A DNA stretch of 34,911 nt from Mageeibacillus sp. UBA1243 (GTDB taxonomy: Bacteria; Bacillota; Clostridia; UBA1212): positions 1 to 34,911 of the forward strand of contig DBWH01000001.1 in NCBI GenBank assembly GCA_002308595.1. Direction: 5' to 3'. Below, in pieces: positions 8,228 through 16,751 of the stretch. Under the pieces are notes generated by a model that saw only the letters and a list, made by a program, of their open reading frames with translations, had not been told where the DNA came from and did not search any database. Every line of letters starts with the position of its first letter. Position 1 is the stretch's first letter. A program made the position numbers and the translations under genes.

Positions 8228-8449
8228 TCAGAGGCTCACTGAGCACTCCGGTTCGATCCTATTGGCGATTTCCTTGATATTTGCGAATAACTCGTCGAAA
8301 TTTTTGCTCTCGTCGTATTCAAGAAGCATCTTTTCAGCCATAAAATTCACCGTGCACTTGCTGACGCCGTCAAGCTTTGACACGGCTTTCTCGATTTTGG
8401 CGGCACAGTTTGCGCAGCAAAGATCTTCGATTTTGATATACTTTTTCAT
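8228..8449 (-). CDS. Stand-alone heavy-metal-associated (HMA) domain protein
   Basis: A 73-residue single-domain protein of the ferredoxin-like HMA fold. The metal-binding motif is CCANC at residues 11-15, one Cys more than the usual CxxC. It probably delivers metal to the neighbouring pump or replaces the pump's missing N-terminal domain. The ATG at 8449 is preceded by AAAGGAA. It lies 18 bp after the ArsR gene and 15 bp before the ATPase, as the middle gene of the operon. Confidence 0.92.
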   Translation of the reverse strand: MKKYIKIEDLCCANCAAKIEKAVSKLDGVSKCTVNFMAEKMLLEYDESKNFDELFANIKEIANRIEPECSVSL

Positions 8450-8467
8450 TTTCTCAATTTCCTTTCT

Positions 8468-8863
8468 TCAGTTTTCCTCACCCGCGCCGAAGCCGTTCTC
8501 AGGCTCCTCCGACAGGTGCTCAACCGCACAGTTAATAATGTCTTTCACATGGTCATCGGCAAGCTGATAGATGAACGACTTGCCCTCTCTCCTCGCGCTG
8601 ATAAGCCTCGCCTGCCTCAGAACCTTCAGCTGGTGCGAAACCGCAGAAACTGTCATCTCAAGCGTGCAGGCAATGTCATTCACGCACATCTCGCTCTCAA
8701 AAAGCACATAAAGTATCTTGATTCTCGTGCTGTCGCCGAATATTTTGAAAAAATCCGCCAATGAGAAAAGGCTCTCCTCACGCGGCAGCATGCCTTTTAC
8801 GCGCTCCGTAAGTTCCTCATTTTCCGCGTTTATTGCCTCGAGTTTTACGTCATCGTTATTCAC
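8468..8863 (-). CDS. ArsR/SmtB-family zinc-responsive repressor
   Basis: A 131-residue winged-helix metal sensor. Residues 38-100 form the helix-turn-helix and wing (core VSAVSHQLKVLRQARLI). The last helix carries D103, H105, H116 and E119, matching the spacing of the alpha-5 zinc site in SmtB/CzrA (D-x-H-x10-H-x2-E). This points to zinc, perhaps with cobalt, as inducer. The alpha-3 site is poor: there is one Cys (C60) where CadC has more. The start is GTG at 8863, with GGGAGG on the minus strand (8872-8877). Its own operator lies upstream at 8919-8944, so the operon is probably autoregulated. Confidence 0.93.
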   Translation of the reverse strand: MNNDDVKLEAINAENEELTERVKGMLPREESLFSLADFFKIFGDSTRIKILYVLFESEMCVNDIACTLEMTVSAVSHQLKVLRQARLISARREGKSFIYQLADDHVKDIINCAVEHLSEEPENGFGAGEEN

Positions 8864-8918
8864 AACGGCTGCCTCCCTGATTTTGTATGTTAAACCGCCT
8901 TGCAGGCAATTTTATTTG

Positions 8919-8944
8919 AACATTTGAATAACTGTTCAAGTGTT
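8919..8944 (-). promoter_or_regulatory. ArsR/SmtB-type operator (10-6-10 inverted repeat)
   Basis: AACATTTGAA (8919-8928), a 6-bp centre TAACTG, then TTCAAGTGTT (8935-8944); one mismatch across 10 base pairs. The TTGAA...TTCAA core matches known SmtB/CzrA-type operators. It lies just downstream of the predicted transcription start, suited to blocking polymerase. Confidence 0.85.
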
Positions 8945-8951
8945 CAACAAC

Positions 8952-8980
8952 ATAATAGTACTTTGTGAAAGTGTTGTCAA
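8952..8980 (-). promoter_or_regulatory. Sigma-A promoter of the zinc-export operon
   Basis: Minus strand: TTGACA (8980-8975), 17-bp spacer, TATTAT (8957-8952). Transcription should start near 8945, next to the operator. Confidence 0.87.
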
Positions 8981-9009
8981 CAGGTTTTTTCTAAGTTGGC
9001 CGGTTCTTA

Positions 9010-9060
9010 TAAAACAAGCTGAAAGGAATTGGCGATTTCGGCGCGAAAAGCTTTGTTTTC
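9010..9060 (+). other. Imperfect AT-rich hairpin upstream of the glycosyltransferase promoter
   Basis: AAAACAAGCT (about 9011-9020) can pair, with one bulge, with AGCTTTGTTTT (about 9049-9059). It lies between the divergent promoters and ends in a T-rich stretch. A minor terminator or insulating element is possible. Confidence 0.35.
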
Positions 9061-9089
9061 TTGAAGTAAGAATATTTATCGTGTACAAT
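9061..9089 (+). promoter_or_regulatory. Promoter of the glycosyltransferase operon
   Basis: TTGAAG (9061-9066), 17-bp spacer, TACAAT (9084-9089). The first gene begins at 9125 with AAAGGA upstream. Confidence 0.75.
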
Positions 9090-9124
9090 TAACGCGGATT
9101 CAAGCTCTGTGAAAGGATCGTCCG

Positions 9125-10315
9125 ATGAAATACGTTTACGTTTCCCCCGCTCTCCCCGAAGATGTATTCGGCAAGGTGCTGGGATACGGAAAAGGGTCTC
9201 CCGGTCAGCAGGCCCAGAAATACAACAATCTTCTCGCCAATGGTATCGCCCAAAACAATCGCGATATTCTTATGCTGTCGGCTCCGCCTGTGCCCCCGGG
9301 AAGCAGGTTCTTTAAGACAACAAAGATTGAGCCGTGCGAGGACAGCGGTATTTCTTACAAATTCCTTAAAGTGCTTGACGTGCCTGTCATAAAGAACGTT
9401 TATACGTTTCTTCAGGCAAAAAAAGAAATAAAACGTATCGCCAAGGCCGCGCCGCGGGACGTCTGCGTTGTATGCGACCTTCTCACGCTCTCGGCGTCCC
9501 TAGGCGCGCTTAAGGCGGCCGAAAAGCTTGGCGTCAGGTCGTGCGGCATCGTCACCGACCTGCCCGAATACCTTGCCGGCAAGCCTTCCGGCAAACGGTA
9601 CGCAAGGCTTTACAAAAAGGCCGTCAGCCTCTGCGGAAGCTTCGTGCTTCTGACGGAGCAGATGGCAGACGCGCTGCCGACGGGCGGCAGGCCCTATACC
9701 GTTATCGAGGGCATCTCGACGCCTGCCGCCGCTGACCCGCGGAAGCAGGCCGCCCGCACAGGGTCAAACCGCTATATCTTTTACGCGGGCGGCATTGAAA
9801 AAGCCTACGGCGTGGAAAAGCTCGTCAGAGCATTCCTCGCTGCCGATATAAGCGAATGCGAGCTTTTGCTGTGCGGCAACGGCAGCTACGCTGACGAGCT
9901 TTCGGACATTGCGGCGAAAAACGGGTCGGTGAAGTACATTGGCGTTTTACCGAATGAAAAAGTGATGGAGCTTGAGGCGGGCGCCGCCCTTCTTGTGAAC
10001 CCGAGGACTTCCGAGGGGGCTTTCACGGCCTACTCGTTTCCTTCAAAAAACATTGAGTACCTTTCGACAGGAAGGCCTGTTCTTGCATACATGCTTCCGG
10101 GCATTCCCGAGGACTACAGGAGTTATTTTATAACGCCTTCCGACGAGAGTGTCGAATCGCTTGCACTGAAGCTGAAAGAGACGCTCGCAGCATCACCCGA
10201 CGAGCTCGAAGCTTTCGGAAAGAGAGCCGCGGAATTCGCCAAGGTCAAAAAATCGCCCTCTTCACAGGCGGCGCGTCTTATTGAAATCATCGAAAATTTA
10301 GGAGAAAAATCTTGA
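9125..10315 (+). CDS. GT4-like glycosyltransferase
   Basis: A 396-residue cytosolic enzyme with two Rossmann-like halves (GT-B fold). It is expected to move a sugar from a nucleotide donor to a lipid- or glycan-linked acceptor. The C-terminal half has the donor-site region 'PRTSEGAFTAYSFPSKNIEYL' split as PRTSEGAF and FPSKNIEYL around residues 293-312, with Glu residues that fit an E-x7-E-type arrangement imperfectly. The N-terminal half contains 'CVVCDLLTLSASLGALKAAEKLG', typical of the acceptor domain. The acceptor and sugar are not deducible. Its stop overlaps the start of the next glycosyltransferase by 4 bp (TTGA), so the two are translationally coupled. Confidence 0.85.
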   Translation: MKYVYVSPALPEDVFGKVLGYGKGSPGQQAQKYNNLLANGIAQNNRDILMLSAPPVPPGSRFFKTTKIEPCEDSGISYKFLKVLDVPVIKNVYTFLQAKKEIKRIAKAAPRDVCVVCDLLTLSASLGALKAAEKLGVRSCGIVTDLPEYLAGKPSGKRYARLYKKAVSLCGSFVLLTEQMADALPTGGRPYTVIEGISTPAAADPRKQAARTGSNRYIFYAGGIEKAYGVEKLVRAFLAADISECELLLCGNGSYADELSDIAAKNGSVKYIGVLPNEKVMELEAGAALLVNPRTSEGAFTAYSFPSKNIEYLSTGRPVLAYMLPGIPEDYRSYFITPSDESVESLALKLKETLAASPDELEAFGKRAAEFAKVKKSPSSQAARLIEIIENLGEKS

Positions 10316-12564
10316 AAAAGCTGCTATTTGTCGGCCACTGCGGAAAGATCGGCGGTGCCGGAATAAGTCTTCTTCGGACTGCGCGCGTTGCGGCTGATGC
10401 AGGTTTTGAGGTCAGGGTCTGCCTTCCCAAGGGCTCCCCGATGGAGAATCTTGCGTCTTCTCAGGGCTTTGACGTTAAGGCATATGATGCCGAGCCGGGT
10501 TCGATCGAGTACTACAGCGGCGGTCCTCCCCTCTACAAAAGGACCTACTTCAGGAAAGCTCTCCGCAGGCGCCCTTTTGCCTCAGAGATCATATCTGCCG
10601 CCAATGCCTTCCGCCCCGACGCGGTCATCCTGAATTCAATAACCACAAGCTACATGATCCCGCAGCTTAAAAAGCAGGGTCACAGGGTCGGCATATTCGT
10701 GCGCGAAACTTTTCCGAAAAACGGGTCAAGGCGCATGCTCGGGCTTTACCGAAAGCTTCTCGGTGAAGCCGCAGGCGTGTATTTCATTTCCGACTACGAC
10801 AAAAACTTTTTCGGGCTGACAGGCACGAGGGCCGTCACCATCCGCAACAGCGTCCCTGACGAATTCTTCAATCCCGTTTCGAGGGAAAAGGCGTGCGAAA
10901 GCCTTGGCGTCAGTGCATCGGATAAATTCAGGGTTCTTTACGTCGGCGGCTGCGACCCGATCAAAGGCGCCGGTGTGATTTCAAAAGCCTCGGAGCTTCT
11001 GCCCGCAGACGTCGAGATTGTTGCGTGCGGCGACGAAAAAGCCAATATGGAAAATCTTTTTTCGGCTGCATCGTGCGGCATCAGTTACATTGGCGTGTGC
11101 AGGGACATGAGAAGCGCGTATGCGGTATGCGACGCGGTGGTCCTGCCCATCACAAAGCCGCACCAGCAAAGGCCCCTTTTTGAGGCGGGCGCAGCGTCCG
11201 TTCCGGTCATCATTTCGGATTTTCCGGAGGTCTCCGAGTACATCAAAGACGGGGTAAACGGTATAAAAGTCGCTCCCGAAGACGCCAATGCCCTTGCCGT
11301 TGCCGTCACAGCGCTCCAGAAGGACAAAGAGGCGCGTTTGAGGCTTGCCGAGGCAAATTATACGTTTGCATACGAAAATCACCGTAACGAGGCCGTAAGC
11401 GGCCTGATTTCGAAAGAGCTTTCAAGGCTCACAGGGCCGGGCGTGCTTTACGTCACCAACATTCCGAGCCCCTACAGGGTCGAGTTCTTCTCCGAGATGA
11501 ACAAATCGGTAAACATCACAGCCGTTTTCGAGCGCAAAACTTCCAAAGGGAGGGACAGAAGCTGGTTCAAATCTGAAAGGCTTGATTTCCCGCATATTTT
11601 CCCAAAAGGCATAAGTGTCGGCTCCGACAAGGCCCTGAACCCTTCAATCAAAAAGATTGTTTCCGACGCGCGCTACACGGACGTCATCATAAACGGCTAC
11701 AGTTCTCCTTCTGAGATGCTCGCGATAAAAAAGCTGCGCAGCCTTAAAAAGCCCTACACCATGTGGATCGACGGCGGCTTCAGGCGCGAAAACGAGCCTT
11801 CCATTATCGCCAAGGCCAAAAGGAAATACCTTGGCGGTGCCTCGTGCTACCTCTCACCTTCCGATGTCGCGGACGATTATCTCACGTTCTACGGCGCCGA
11901 AAAGGAAAGAATCGTAAGGTACCCCTTCACATCGCTCTCTGAAAGCGACGTTTTTGAAAAACCCGCGTCAGAGTCCGAAAAGGAATCGGCAAGGCAGCGC
12001 TTCGGCCTCCCCGGGACCGGAAGAATTGCCGTCGGCGTAGGAAACTTTATTAACCGCAAGGGCTTTTACGAGCTCATCTCCGCCGCTGCCGCCTGCCCTG
12101 ACCTCACGGTCATAATCTGCGGGGGCACACCTCCGAAAGAGTACGTTGACCTCATCATCTCAAAAGGCATCCACAACGTAAGGTTCGAAAGCTTTATCGG
12201 CAAGGACCTCCTCAAAACTCTCTACAGGGCCTGCGACTTTTTCGTGCTTCCTACCCGCGAGGACATCTGGGGACTTGTCGTCAACGAAGCCATGGCGTGC
12301 GGTCTTCCCGTCATCACCACCGACAGGTGCGGCGCAGGGCTTGCAATGGTAAAAGACGGCTTCAATGGCAAGATAATCGCCTCAGGCATCCGCGAAGGTG
12401 CAGAAGAGCCCGGCGTGCTCGAAAAGAACACCGCCGCAGCCCTTACCGAATATGCGTCAATGCCTTCCGACATGCTTTATAAGCAGGGGCTTAACGCCTG
12501 CGAAACCGCCAAGGCATACACCTACGAAAAATGCGCCGAAAACCACTTAAAGTGCGTCAAGTGA
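10312..12564 (+). CDS. Fusion of two GT4 glycosyltransferases, 750 aa
   Basis: The start is TTG at 10312, with AGGAG just upstream, inside the previous gene's end. Residues 1-370 form one complete GT-B enzyme: GHCGKIGGAG near the start, and FEAGAASVPVIISDFPEVSE around 288-307. A second complete enzyme starts at about 376 (VLYVTNIPSPYRVEFF) and ends with the WGLVVNEAMACGLPVITTD donor site (about 650-668). In domain 2 the first acidic residue of the E-x7-E motif is Asp; in domain 1 it is missing, so domain 1 may have altered donor binding or activity. The likely role is two successive sugar additions in a surface glycan or glycolipid, coupled to the 9125 enzyme. A terminator follows. Confidence 0.88.
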   Translation: MKKLLFVGHCGKIGGAGISLLRTARVAADAGFEVRVCLPKGSPMENLASSQGFDVKAYDAEPGSIEYYSGGPPLYKRTYFRKALRRRPFASEIISAANAFRPDAVILNSITTSYMIPQLKKQGHRVGIFVRETFPKNGSRRMLGLYRKLLGEAAGVYFISDYDKNFFGLTGTRAVTIRNSVPDEFFNPVSREKACESLGVSASDKFRVLYVGGCDPIKGAGVISKASELLPADVEIVACGDEKANMENLFSAASCGISYIGVCRDMRSAYAVCDAVVLPITKPHQQRPLFEAGAASVPVIISDFPEVSEYIKDGVNGIKVAPEDANALAVAVTALQKDKEARLRLAEANYTFAYENHRNEAVSGLISKELSRLTGPGVLYVTNIPSPYRVEFFSEMNKSVNITAVFERKTSKGRDRSWFKSERLDFPHIFPKGISVGSDKALNPSIKKIVSDARYTDVIINGYSSPSEMLAIKKLRSLKKPYTMWIDGGFRRENEPSIIAKAKRKYLGGASCYLSPSDVADDYLTFYGAEKERIVRYPFTSLSESDVFEKPASESEKESARQRFGLPGTGRIAVGVGNFINRKGFYELISAAAACPDLTVIICGGTPPKEYVDLIISKGIHNVRFESFIGKDLLKTLYRACDFFVLPTREDIWGLVVNEAMACGLPVITTDRCGAGLAMVKDGFNGKIIASGIREGAEEPGVLEKNTAAALTEYASMPSDMLYKQGLNACETAKAYTYEKCAENHLKCVK

Positions 12565-12574
12565 TCATAAAAAA

Positions 12575-12613
12575 GAGTGAAGAACGTTTTTTTCGGCTCT
12601 TCACTCCCTTTTT
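12575..12613. terminator. Bidirectional terminator between convergent genes
   Basis: GAGTGAAGA (12575-12583) pairs perfectly with TCTTCACTC (12598-12606), followed by CCTTTTTTT. The left flank is an A-run, giving T's on the minus strand for the converging methyltransferase gene. Confidence 0.85.
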
Positions 12614-13840
12614 TTATCTGTTTCCTATGCTCAGCTTTGTCCCGAGCGACTTTTCCATCGCCGCAAACTTTCTGAGGCCCTCCTCGCTGACGCCGCGTTT
12701 TTTGACCGCGCGCATCATGAGGTTCTTTGGCGTGTCAAGCGGCGAGATGTACTCGACAATCGAAACGTCGTACCCCACGGCTTCAAGGTATTCGGCGCGA
12801 AGAGCGTCCGTGAGACAGTCCGCGATTCTCGCCTTCAGAATACCGTACTTCATGACCGGTTCAAACCCCGGCAGCGAATAGTTCGAATTCATCTCCCTGT
12901 GGCAGCACGGCACGCACACGATGTGCGGGATGTTTTGGCGTATTGCGAAGTTGAGCGCAAGATCCGTCGCGGTGTCGCACGCGTGGAGCGTCAGAAGCAG
13001 GTCGAACTTTTCCTCCGGCTCGTACACGCCAATGTCAGTCTGCACAAAAGTCATGTTCTTATAGCCAAGCTCTTCCGCCATGCGCTTCGACGCCTCAATG
13101 ACCACGGGGTTGTAGTCAAGGCCCGTGAAGTAGCACTTCCTGCCGAGCACCTCTTTGATGTAGTAGTTGAGCACGAACGAAAGGTAGGACTTGCCGCACG
13201 CGCAGTCGATGATCCTCACGGGTTTGTTGCCCTCGCAGAGTGAATCGAGCAGCGGAGCGATGAGCTCGACGAAGTGGTCGATCTGGTTGTACTTCCTGAT
13301 GCGGTCGTTGCGCACCTTGCCGTTTTTGCCTAAAATTCCGATAACTTCAAGAAGCTTCGAGGCCGGTCCCGCCTTTATGATGTACTCTCTGTTGCCGAGT
13401 TTTGCGCCGCTGCCGCCAAGGAGATCGCCCTCGCTGTCAACGTCCGGCGCCGGAACGTCTCCCGAGCTCGCAAAGACTGACGGCGCCTTTTTCCTTACCT
13501 CGCCCTTTGCGGTCTCGGTGCTTCTAAGCTTTGCGTCCCTGTTATCGCAGCTTAACGTTATAGCCCTTCCGCGCTCGCGGTAGACAAGCTCCATCTCGTC
13601 AAAATCGCGCATTTTTCCGGCAATAAAATCGCAGAAGCCGTTTATGTCAAGGCAGGCCGATTCGCCCGCGAAGATGAAGCAGAGGGTCTTGCCGGCTGAG
13701 ACATTGGCGGTAAGTGAAAACTCCTTCATGCCCGCCTTGAACCTGACGTCAATGCCCTCGAAGAACTCCTCGCCGTCCTCAAGCCTTCCGACTGTCGCGG
13801 TGAGCAGAAAATATGCTTTGTCGATAATCTGTTTTTTCAT
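12614..13840 (-). CDS. SAM-dependent methyltransferase of the Methyltransf_32 type
   Basis: A 408-residue cytosolic enzyme. The C-terminal half is a Rossmann methyltransferase with motif I IDCACGKSYLSF (211-222), acidic D242 in TGLDYN, LHACD (285-289) and PCCHRE (311-316). This pattern is that of the METTL25/GSTCD-like family (Methyltransf_32), whose bacterial members have few known substrates. The N-terminal 180 residues are not recognised and may bind substrate. It is the last of four genes reading leftward; the two before it modify rRNA, so an RNA target is a fair inference. The ribosome site (GGCGGAA) is weak; the gene begins 12 bp after the pseudouridine synthase stop. Confidence 0.85.
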   Translation of the reverse strand: MKKQIIDKAYFLLTATVGRLEDGEEFFEGIDVRFKAGMKEFSLTANVSAGKTLCFIFAGESACLDINGFCDFIAGKMRDFDEMELVYRERGRAITLSCDNRDAKLRSTETAKGEVRKKAPSVFASSGDVPAPDVDSEGDLLGGSGAKLGNREYIIKAGPASKLLEVIGILGKNGKVRNDRIRKYNQIDHFVELIAPLLDSLCEGNKPVRIIDCACGKSYLSFVLNYYIKEVLGRKCYFTGLDYNPVVIEASKRMAEELGYKNMTFVQTDIGVYEPEEKFDLLLTLHACDTATDLALNFAIRQNIPHIVCVPCCHREMNSNYSLPGFEPVMKYGILKARIADCLTDALRAEYLEAVGYDVSIVEYISPLDTPKNLMMRAVKKRGVSEEGLRKFAAMEKSLGTKLSIGNR

Positions 13841-13852
13841 TTGGTGTTCCGC

Positions 13853-14566
13853 CTATCGTTTCAAATCGGCAAGCTCTCCGTCCGTGAGCGGTCTGTACGC
13901 GCCCGGTGCGAGCCCTTCGTCGAGCCTCAACCCGCCGATGGAAAGTCTTTTCAGATACGTAACGGTCTTCCCGCAGGCCTTGACCATGCGTTTGACCTGG
14001 TGATATTTGCCCTCGCTTATCGTAACGAGCGCCTCCGAGACACCGCCAATGCTTTTCAGCACCTCCAGCTTCGCGCTCTTAGCGGTAAACTCATCGTCAA
14101 CCCTGACGCCTTCCCTGAACCTCTCAACGTCGCTCCCGGAAAGCTCGCCCTCGGTCCTTATGAAGTAGACCTTGCCGATTTTCTTGTTCGGTGAGATGAT
14201 GTTGTGGATGAAGTCGCCGTCGTTTGTGAGGATCAAAAGCCCCTCCGAGTCAACGTCAAGTCTTCCCGCGGGCGATAAATCGTAAAAGTTGTAGTCGTCT
14301 CCGACAAGATCCGCCGCGACTTTCACGCCGGGCGCACCGTCTCCGCACGAAAGCACGCCCGCGGGCTTGTTCATCATAAGATAAACAAACTGCCTGTATT
14401 TCACGGACTCTCCGCCGCAGGTTACCTCGTCGCTTTCCGTATTGACCTCGAGCCCCGCGTCTTTTACGGTCCTGCCGTTCACCTTGACGGCACCCGACGT
14501 TATGAGCTTTTTCACGTCGCGCCTTGAGCCGATGCCCATATTGGCGAGAAGCCTGTCAAGTCTCAT
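13853..14566 (-). CDS. rsuA: RsuA-family rRNA pseudouridine synthase
   Basis: A 237-residue enzyme that isomerises uridine in rRNA, in RsuA at U516 of 16S RNA. I chose the ATG at 14566, which overlaps the previous stop as ATGA and follows GGAGG; longer frames run into rsmF. Residues 1-60 form an S4 RNA-binding domain (RLDRLLANMGIGSRRD). The catalytic domain has AGRLDVDSEGLLILTNDG with the catalytic Asp in GRLD, and KxYFIRTEG and GKYHQVKRM further on. RsuA and RluE/RluF-like paralogues are close, so the exact target site is not certain. Confidence 0.9.
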   Translation of the reverse strand: MRLDRLLANMGIGSRRDVKKLITSGAVKVNGRTVKDAGLEVNTESDEVTCGGESVKYRQFVYLMMNKPAGVLSCGDGAPGVKVAADLVGDDYNFYDLSPAGRLDVDSEGLLILTNDGDFIHNIISPNKKIGKVYFIRTEGELSGSDVERFREGVRVDDEFTAKSAKLEVLKSIGGVSEALVTISEGKYHQVKRMVKACGKTVTYLKRLSIGGLRLDEGLAPGAYRPLTDGELADLKR

Positions 14567-16068
14567 GTGAAACGCCTCCAGCCCTTCGGGTAAAGATTTT
14601 TTATAGTGCCTGACGCGATTGCACCGAGCCCCAGCACGAAGCTCCTGCCGTGCGAATTGACGGCAACGCAGCACGGCTCCGAAACGCGTTCCTCAACAAG
14701 CGCTTCTTTTCTCACGTACTCGCCAAAGACTTTCACCTTTACGCCTTCTCCGCTTAGAACTATCGTCTCGCCCTTCAGGTACCTTTCTATCTCGGGGCAG
14801 CCCGCCTCGAGTTCAACCCTGTAAGCGAAATCTTTCGGTTTCATGGTGAGCGCGAGCCTGTGGGACATCTTGAAGTCGCCGTTTTTGATTTCGCCTGTAT
14901 ATACGCCCGCCATCGCGACCTTGAGGCCGTCAATGTCCGGAGGCGTCACGGGGAGATAGTAGAGGTTCTCGCCCATGTAAAAATAGCTGCCCTCTGGGAC
15001 TTCCCTCGTCATGTACGAGTCATAGTAGTCGTCAATCTCAAGCGGCCTGCTCTCGTACCTTCTGAAGCTCCTGAAGCGCTCCTTTTTCTTGCGGCGCCCG
15101 GTTTTTGCCTTGGCGGCTTCGTCGTTTTCGCCCTGAGCCTCCTCAGCGGGTTCCTCGCCCTTTTTGAGGAAAGCCGTGAAATGACCTTCGCCGTTTACCT
15201 TGTGCGGCCAGAGCCTTGCGCAGAGCGAATAATCACGCATCGTGCGGTCGTTCGGCCTGATGCCGCCCTCAACACCGCCGATCTTAGGCGTCTCTATAAG
15301 ATAATACTCGGGGTGCCTGTCCATGAAGGCATCAATTGCACCCTCGTTCTCTTCAATTTCAAAAGTGCAGGTTGAGTACGAAATGATTCCTCCCTGCTTC
15401 AGCATGCTGTCGGCGGCCTCCAGAATACCGTCCTGCATCTGTCTGCACCTGGCGCTTCCGAAGCTGTCCCAGTGCTTGATGGCCTCCTCGTCCTTTCTGA
15501 ACATGCCCTCGCCGGAGCAAGGCGCATCGACAACGATCGTGTCAAAGTATTCGGGAAACTTCCCGGCAAGGTTATTCGGCGTCTCGTTGGTCACAAGCGC
15601 GTTTGAAACACCCGCCATCTGGAGGTTCTTGACAAGCGCTTTCGTGCGCTCCTCGTTTATATCGTTTGAAACAAGCAGACCTTTTCCGTTCATCCTTGCG
15701 GCAAGCTGGGTCGATTTTCCGCCCGGCGCTGCGCAGAGGTCAAGCACATTACCGCCTTCCTTCAGGGGGACATTGGCGGCAGGATACATTGCGCTCGGCT
15801 CCTGGATGTAGTAAACACCCGCGTGGTAAAGCGCGTTTCTGCCCGGCTGCCCGTTCGTGTAGTAGTAACCGGTCTCGCACCACGGAATCTTGTCGCCTAT
15901 GTTGACGAAATCCCCGGCAAGCTCGGGAAACTTCTCGGGTGAAAGCCTCAGCGTGTTGACCCTGATGCCCGAAAAACGCTCTCCCTGCTCAAAACTCTTC
16001 ACGAAATCGCCAAGTTCATCGCCGAGGAGCGGCCTCATATTGTTCAAAAAAGCTTCCGGAAGCTGCAT
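14563..16068 (-). CDS. rsmF: RsmF-like rRNA cytosine-C5 methyltransferase (NOL1/NOP2/Sun)
   Basis: A 501-residue enzyme that methylates C5 of cytosine in rRNA using SAM. Motif I is VLDLCAAPGGKST; the two conserved cysteines are in VDAPCSGEGMFRKD and SYSTCTFEIEENE. The C-terminal 170 residues match the extra domain following the catalytic part in RsmF/YebU-type proteins, joined by a Lys/Arg/Glu-rich linker (AKAKTGRRKKKERFRS). I prefer the ATG at 16068; a TTG at 16089 adds 7 residues, but AAAGGAA lies between the two. It overlaps the pseudouridine synthase by 4 bp. Confidence 0.92.
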   Translation of the reverse strand: MQLPEAFLNNMRPLLGDELGDFVKSFEQGERFSGIRVNTLRLSPEKFPELAGDFVNIGDKIPWCETGYYYTNGQPGRNALYHAGVYYIQEPSAMYPAANVPLKEGGNVLDLCAAPGGKSTQLAARMNGKGLLVSNDINEERTKALVKNLQMAGVSNALVTNETPNNLAGKFPEYFDTIVVDAPCSGEGMFRKDEEAIKHWDSFGSARCRQMQDGILEAADSMLKQGGIISYSTCTFEIEENEGAIDAFMDRHPEYYLIETPKIGGVEGGIRPNDRTMRDYSLCARLWPHKVNGEGHFTAFLKKGEEPAEEAQGENDEAAKAKTGRRKKKERFRSFRRYESRPLEIDDYYDSYMTREVPEGSYFYMGENLYYLPVTPPDIDGLKVAMAGVYTGEIKNGDFKMSHRLALTMKPKDFAYRVELEAGCPEIERYLKGETIVLSGEGVKVKVFGEYVRKEALVEERVSEPCCVAVNSHGRSFVLGLGAIASGTIKNLYPKGWRRFT

Positions 16069-16104
16069 GCGACAACCGTTCCTTTCCAAAATCCAAAGTC
16101 GCCT

Positions 16105-16710
16105 TCACATAAAGAAGACGTTTTTCACAAAAATCTCAATTCCGACGCCTATCAGCACGGCACCGCCAAGGACAGACGCCTTCCACTTCAGCTTCTCGCC
16201 GGTCTTCTTGCCGATAACGATGCCGGCAATGCAAATCGCAAACGTGACAACGCCGATGATTCCCGCCGACAAAGCCGCCTCCGGCAGCTTTTTGTCCGAA
16301 ATCGTGAGTCCCACCGAGAGCGCGTCGATCGACGTCGCAATCCCCTGAAGGAGGAGTATGCCCGCTGTCATCTTGGCGGCAGGTTTCTCACCGTCCTCAT
16401 CGTCTCCCCGGTTTTTCTCCTTGAAGCCCTCGATTATCATTTTGATGCCGATAAAGAGGAGCAGTCCGAGCGCGACGTACGGGATGAACTTCTGCACCAC
16501 CGAAAAGGCCGACCGCAGCTTGCTCACAAAGAGCCAGCCTATAAGGGGCATCGAGAGCTGGAAGACCGCATAGACACCGGCAACGACCGTCATCCGCCTC
16601 TTTGACATTTTGGGCTCATGAAGCCCGTCGGCAAGCGAAACCGAAAAGGCATCCATCGCAAGCCCCACGCCAAGCATTATGCTGTTCAGGATAAAAATAA
16701 AATCAATCAC
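16105..16710 (-). CDS. mntP: MntP-type manganese efflux pump
   Basis: A 201-residue membrane protein with six hydrophobic helices, made of two inverted repeats marked by GLAMDAFSVSLADG (residues 16-29) and ATSIDALSVGLT. The conserved Asp residues in these motifs are known to be needed for Mn export in the family. It starts with GTG at 16710; GGGAGG lies 14 bp upstream, a weak placement. No yybP-ykoY manganese riboswitch is recognisable in the 154-bp space upstream. It leads the four-gene leftward group (36 bp before rsmF). Confidence 0.9.
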   Translation of the reverse strand: MIDFIFILNSIMLGVGLAMDAFSVSLADGLHEPKMSKRRMTVVAGVYAVFQLSMPLIGWLFVSKLRSAFSVVQKFIPYVALGLLLFIGIKMIIEGFKEKNRGDDEDGEKPAAKMTAGILLLQGIATSIDALSVGLTISDKKLPEAALSAGIIGVVTFAICIAGIVIGKKTGEKLKWKASVLGGAVLIGVGIEIFVKNVFFM

Positions 16711-16751
16711 TATTTCTTAAAGCGCCTCCCGCAGGGGGCTTCCGCTCAGCG
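16711..16751 (-). other. Short GC-rich hairpin before mntP
   Basis: On the minus strand GCCCCC and GGAGGC (about 16727-16742 in window terms) form a short stem with one mismatch, directly before the mntP start region. No -35/-10 pair was found between the rplQ terminator and mntP, so mntP may be transcribed by read-through from the ribosomal operon. Confidence 0.35.
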
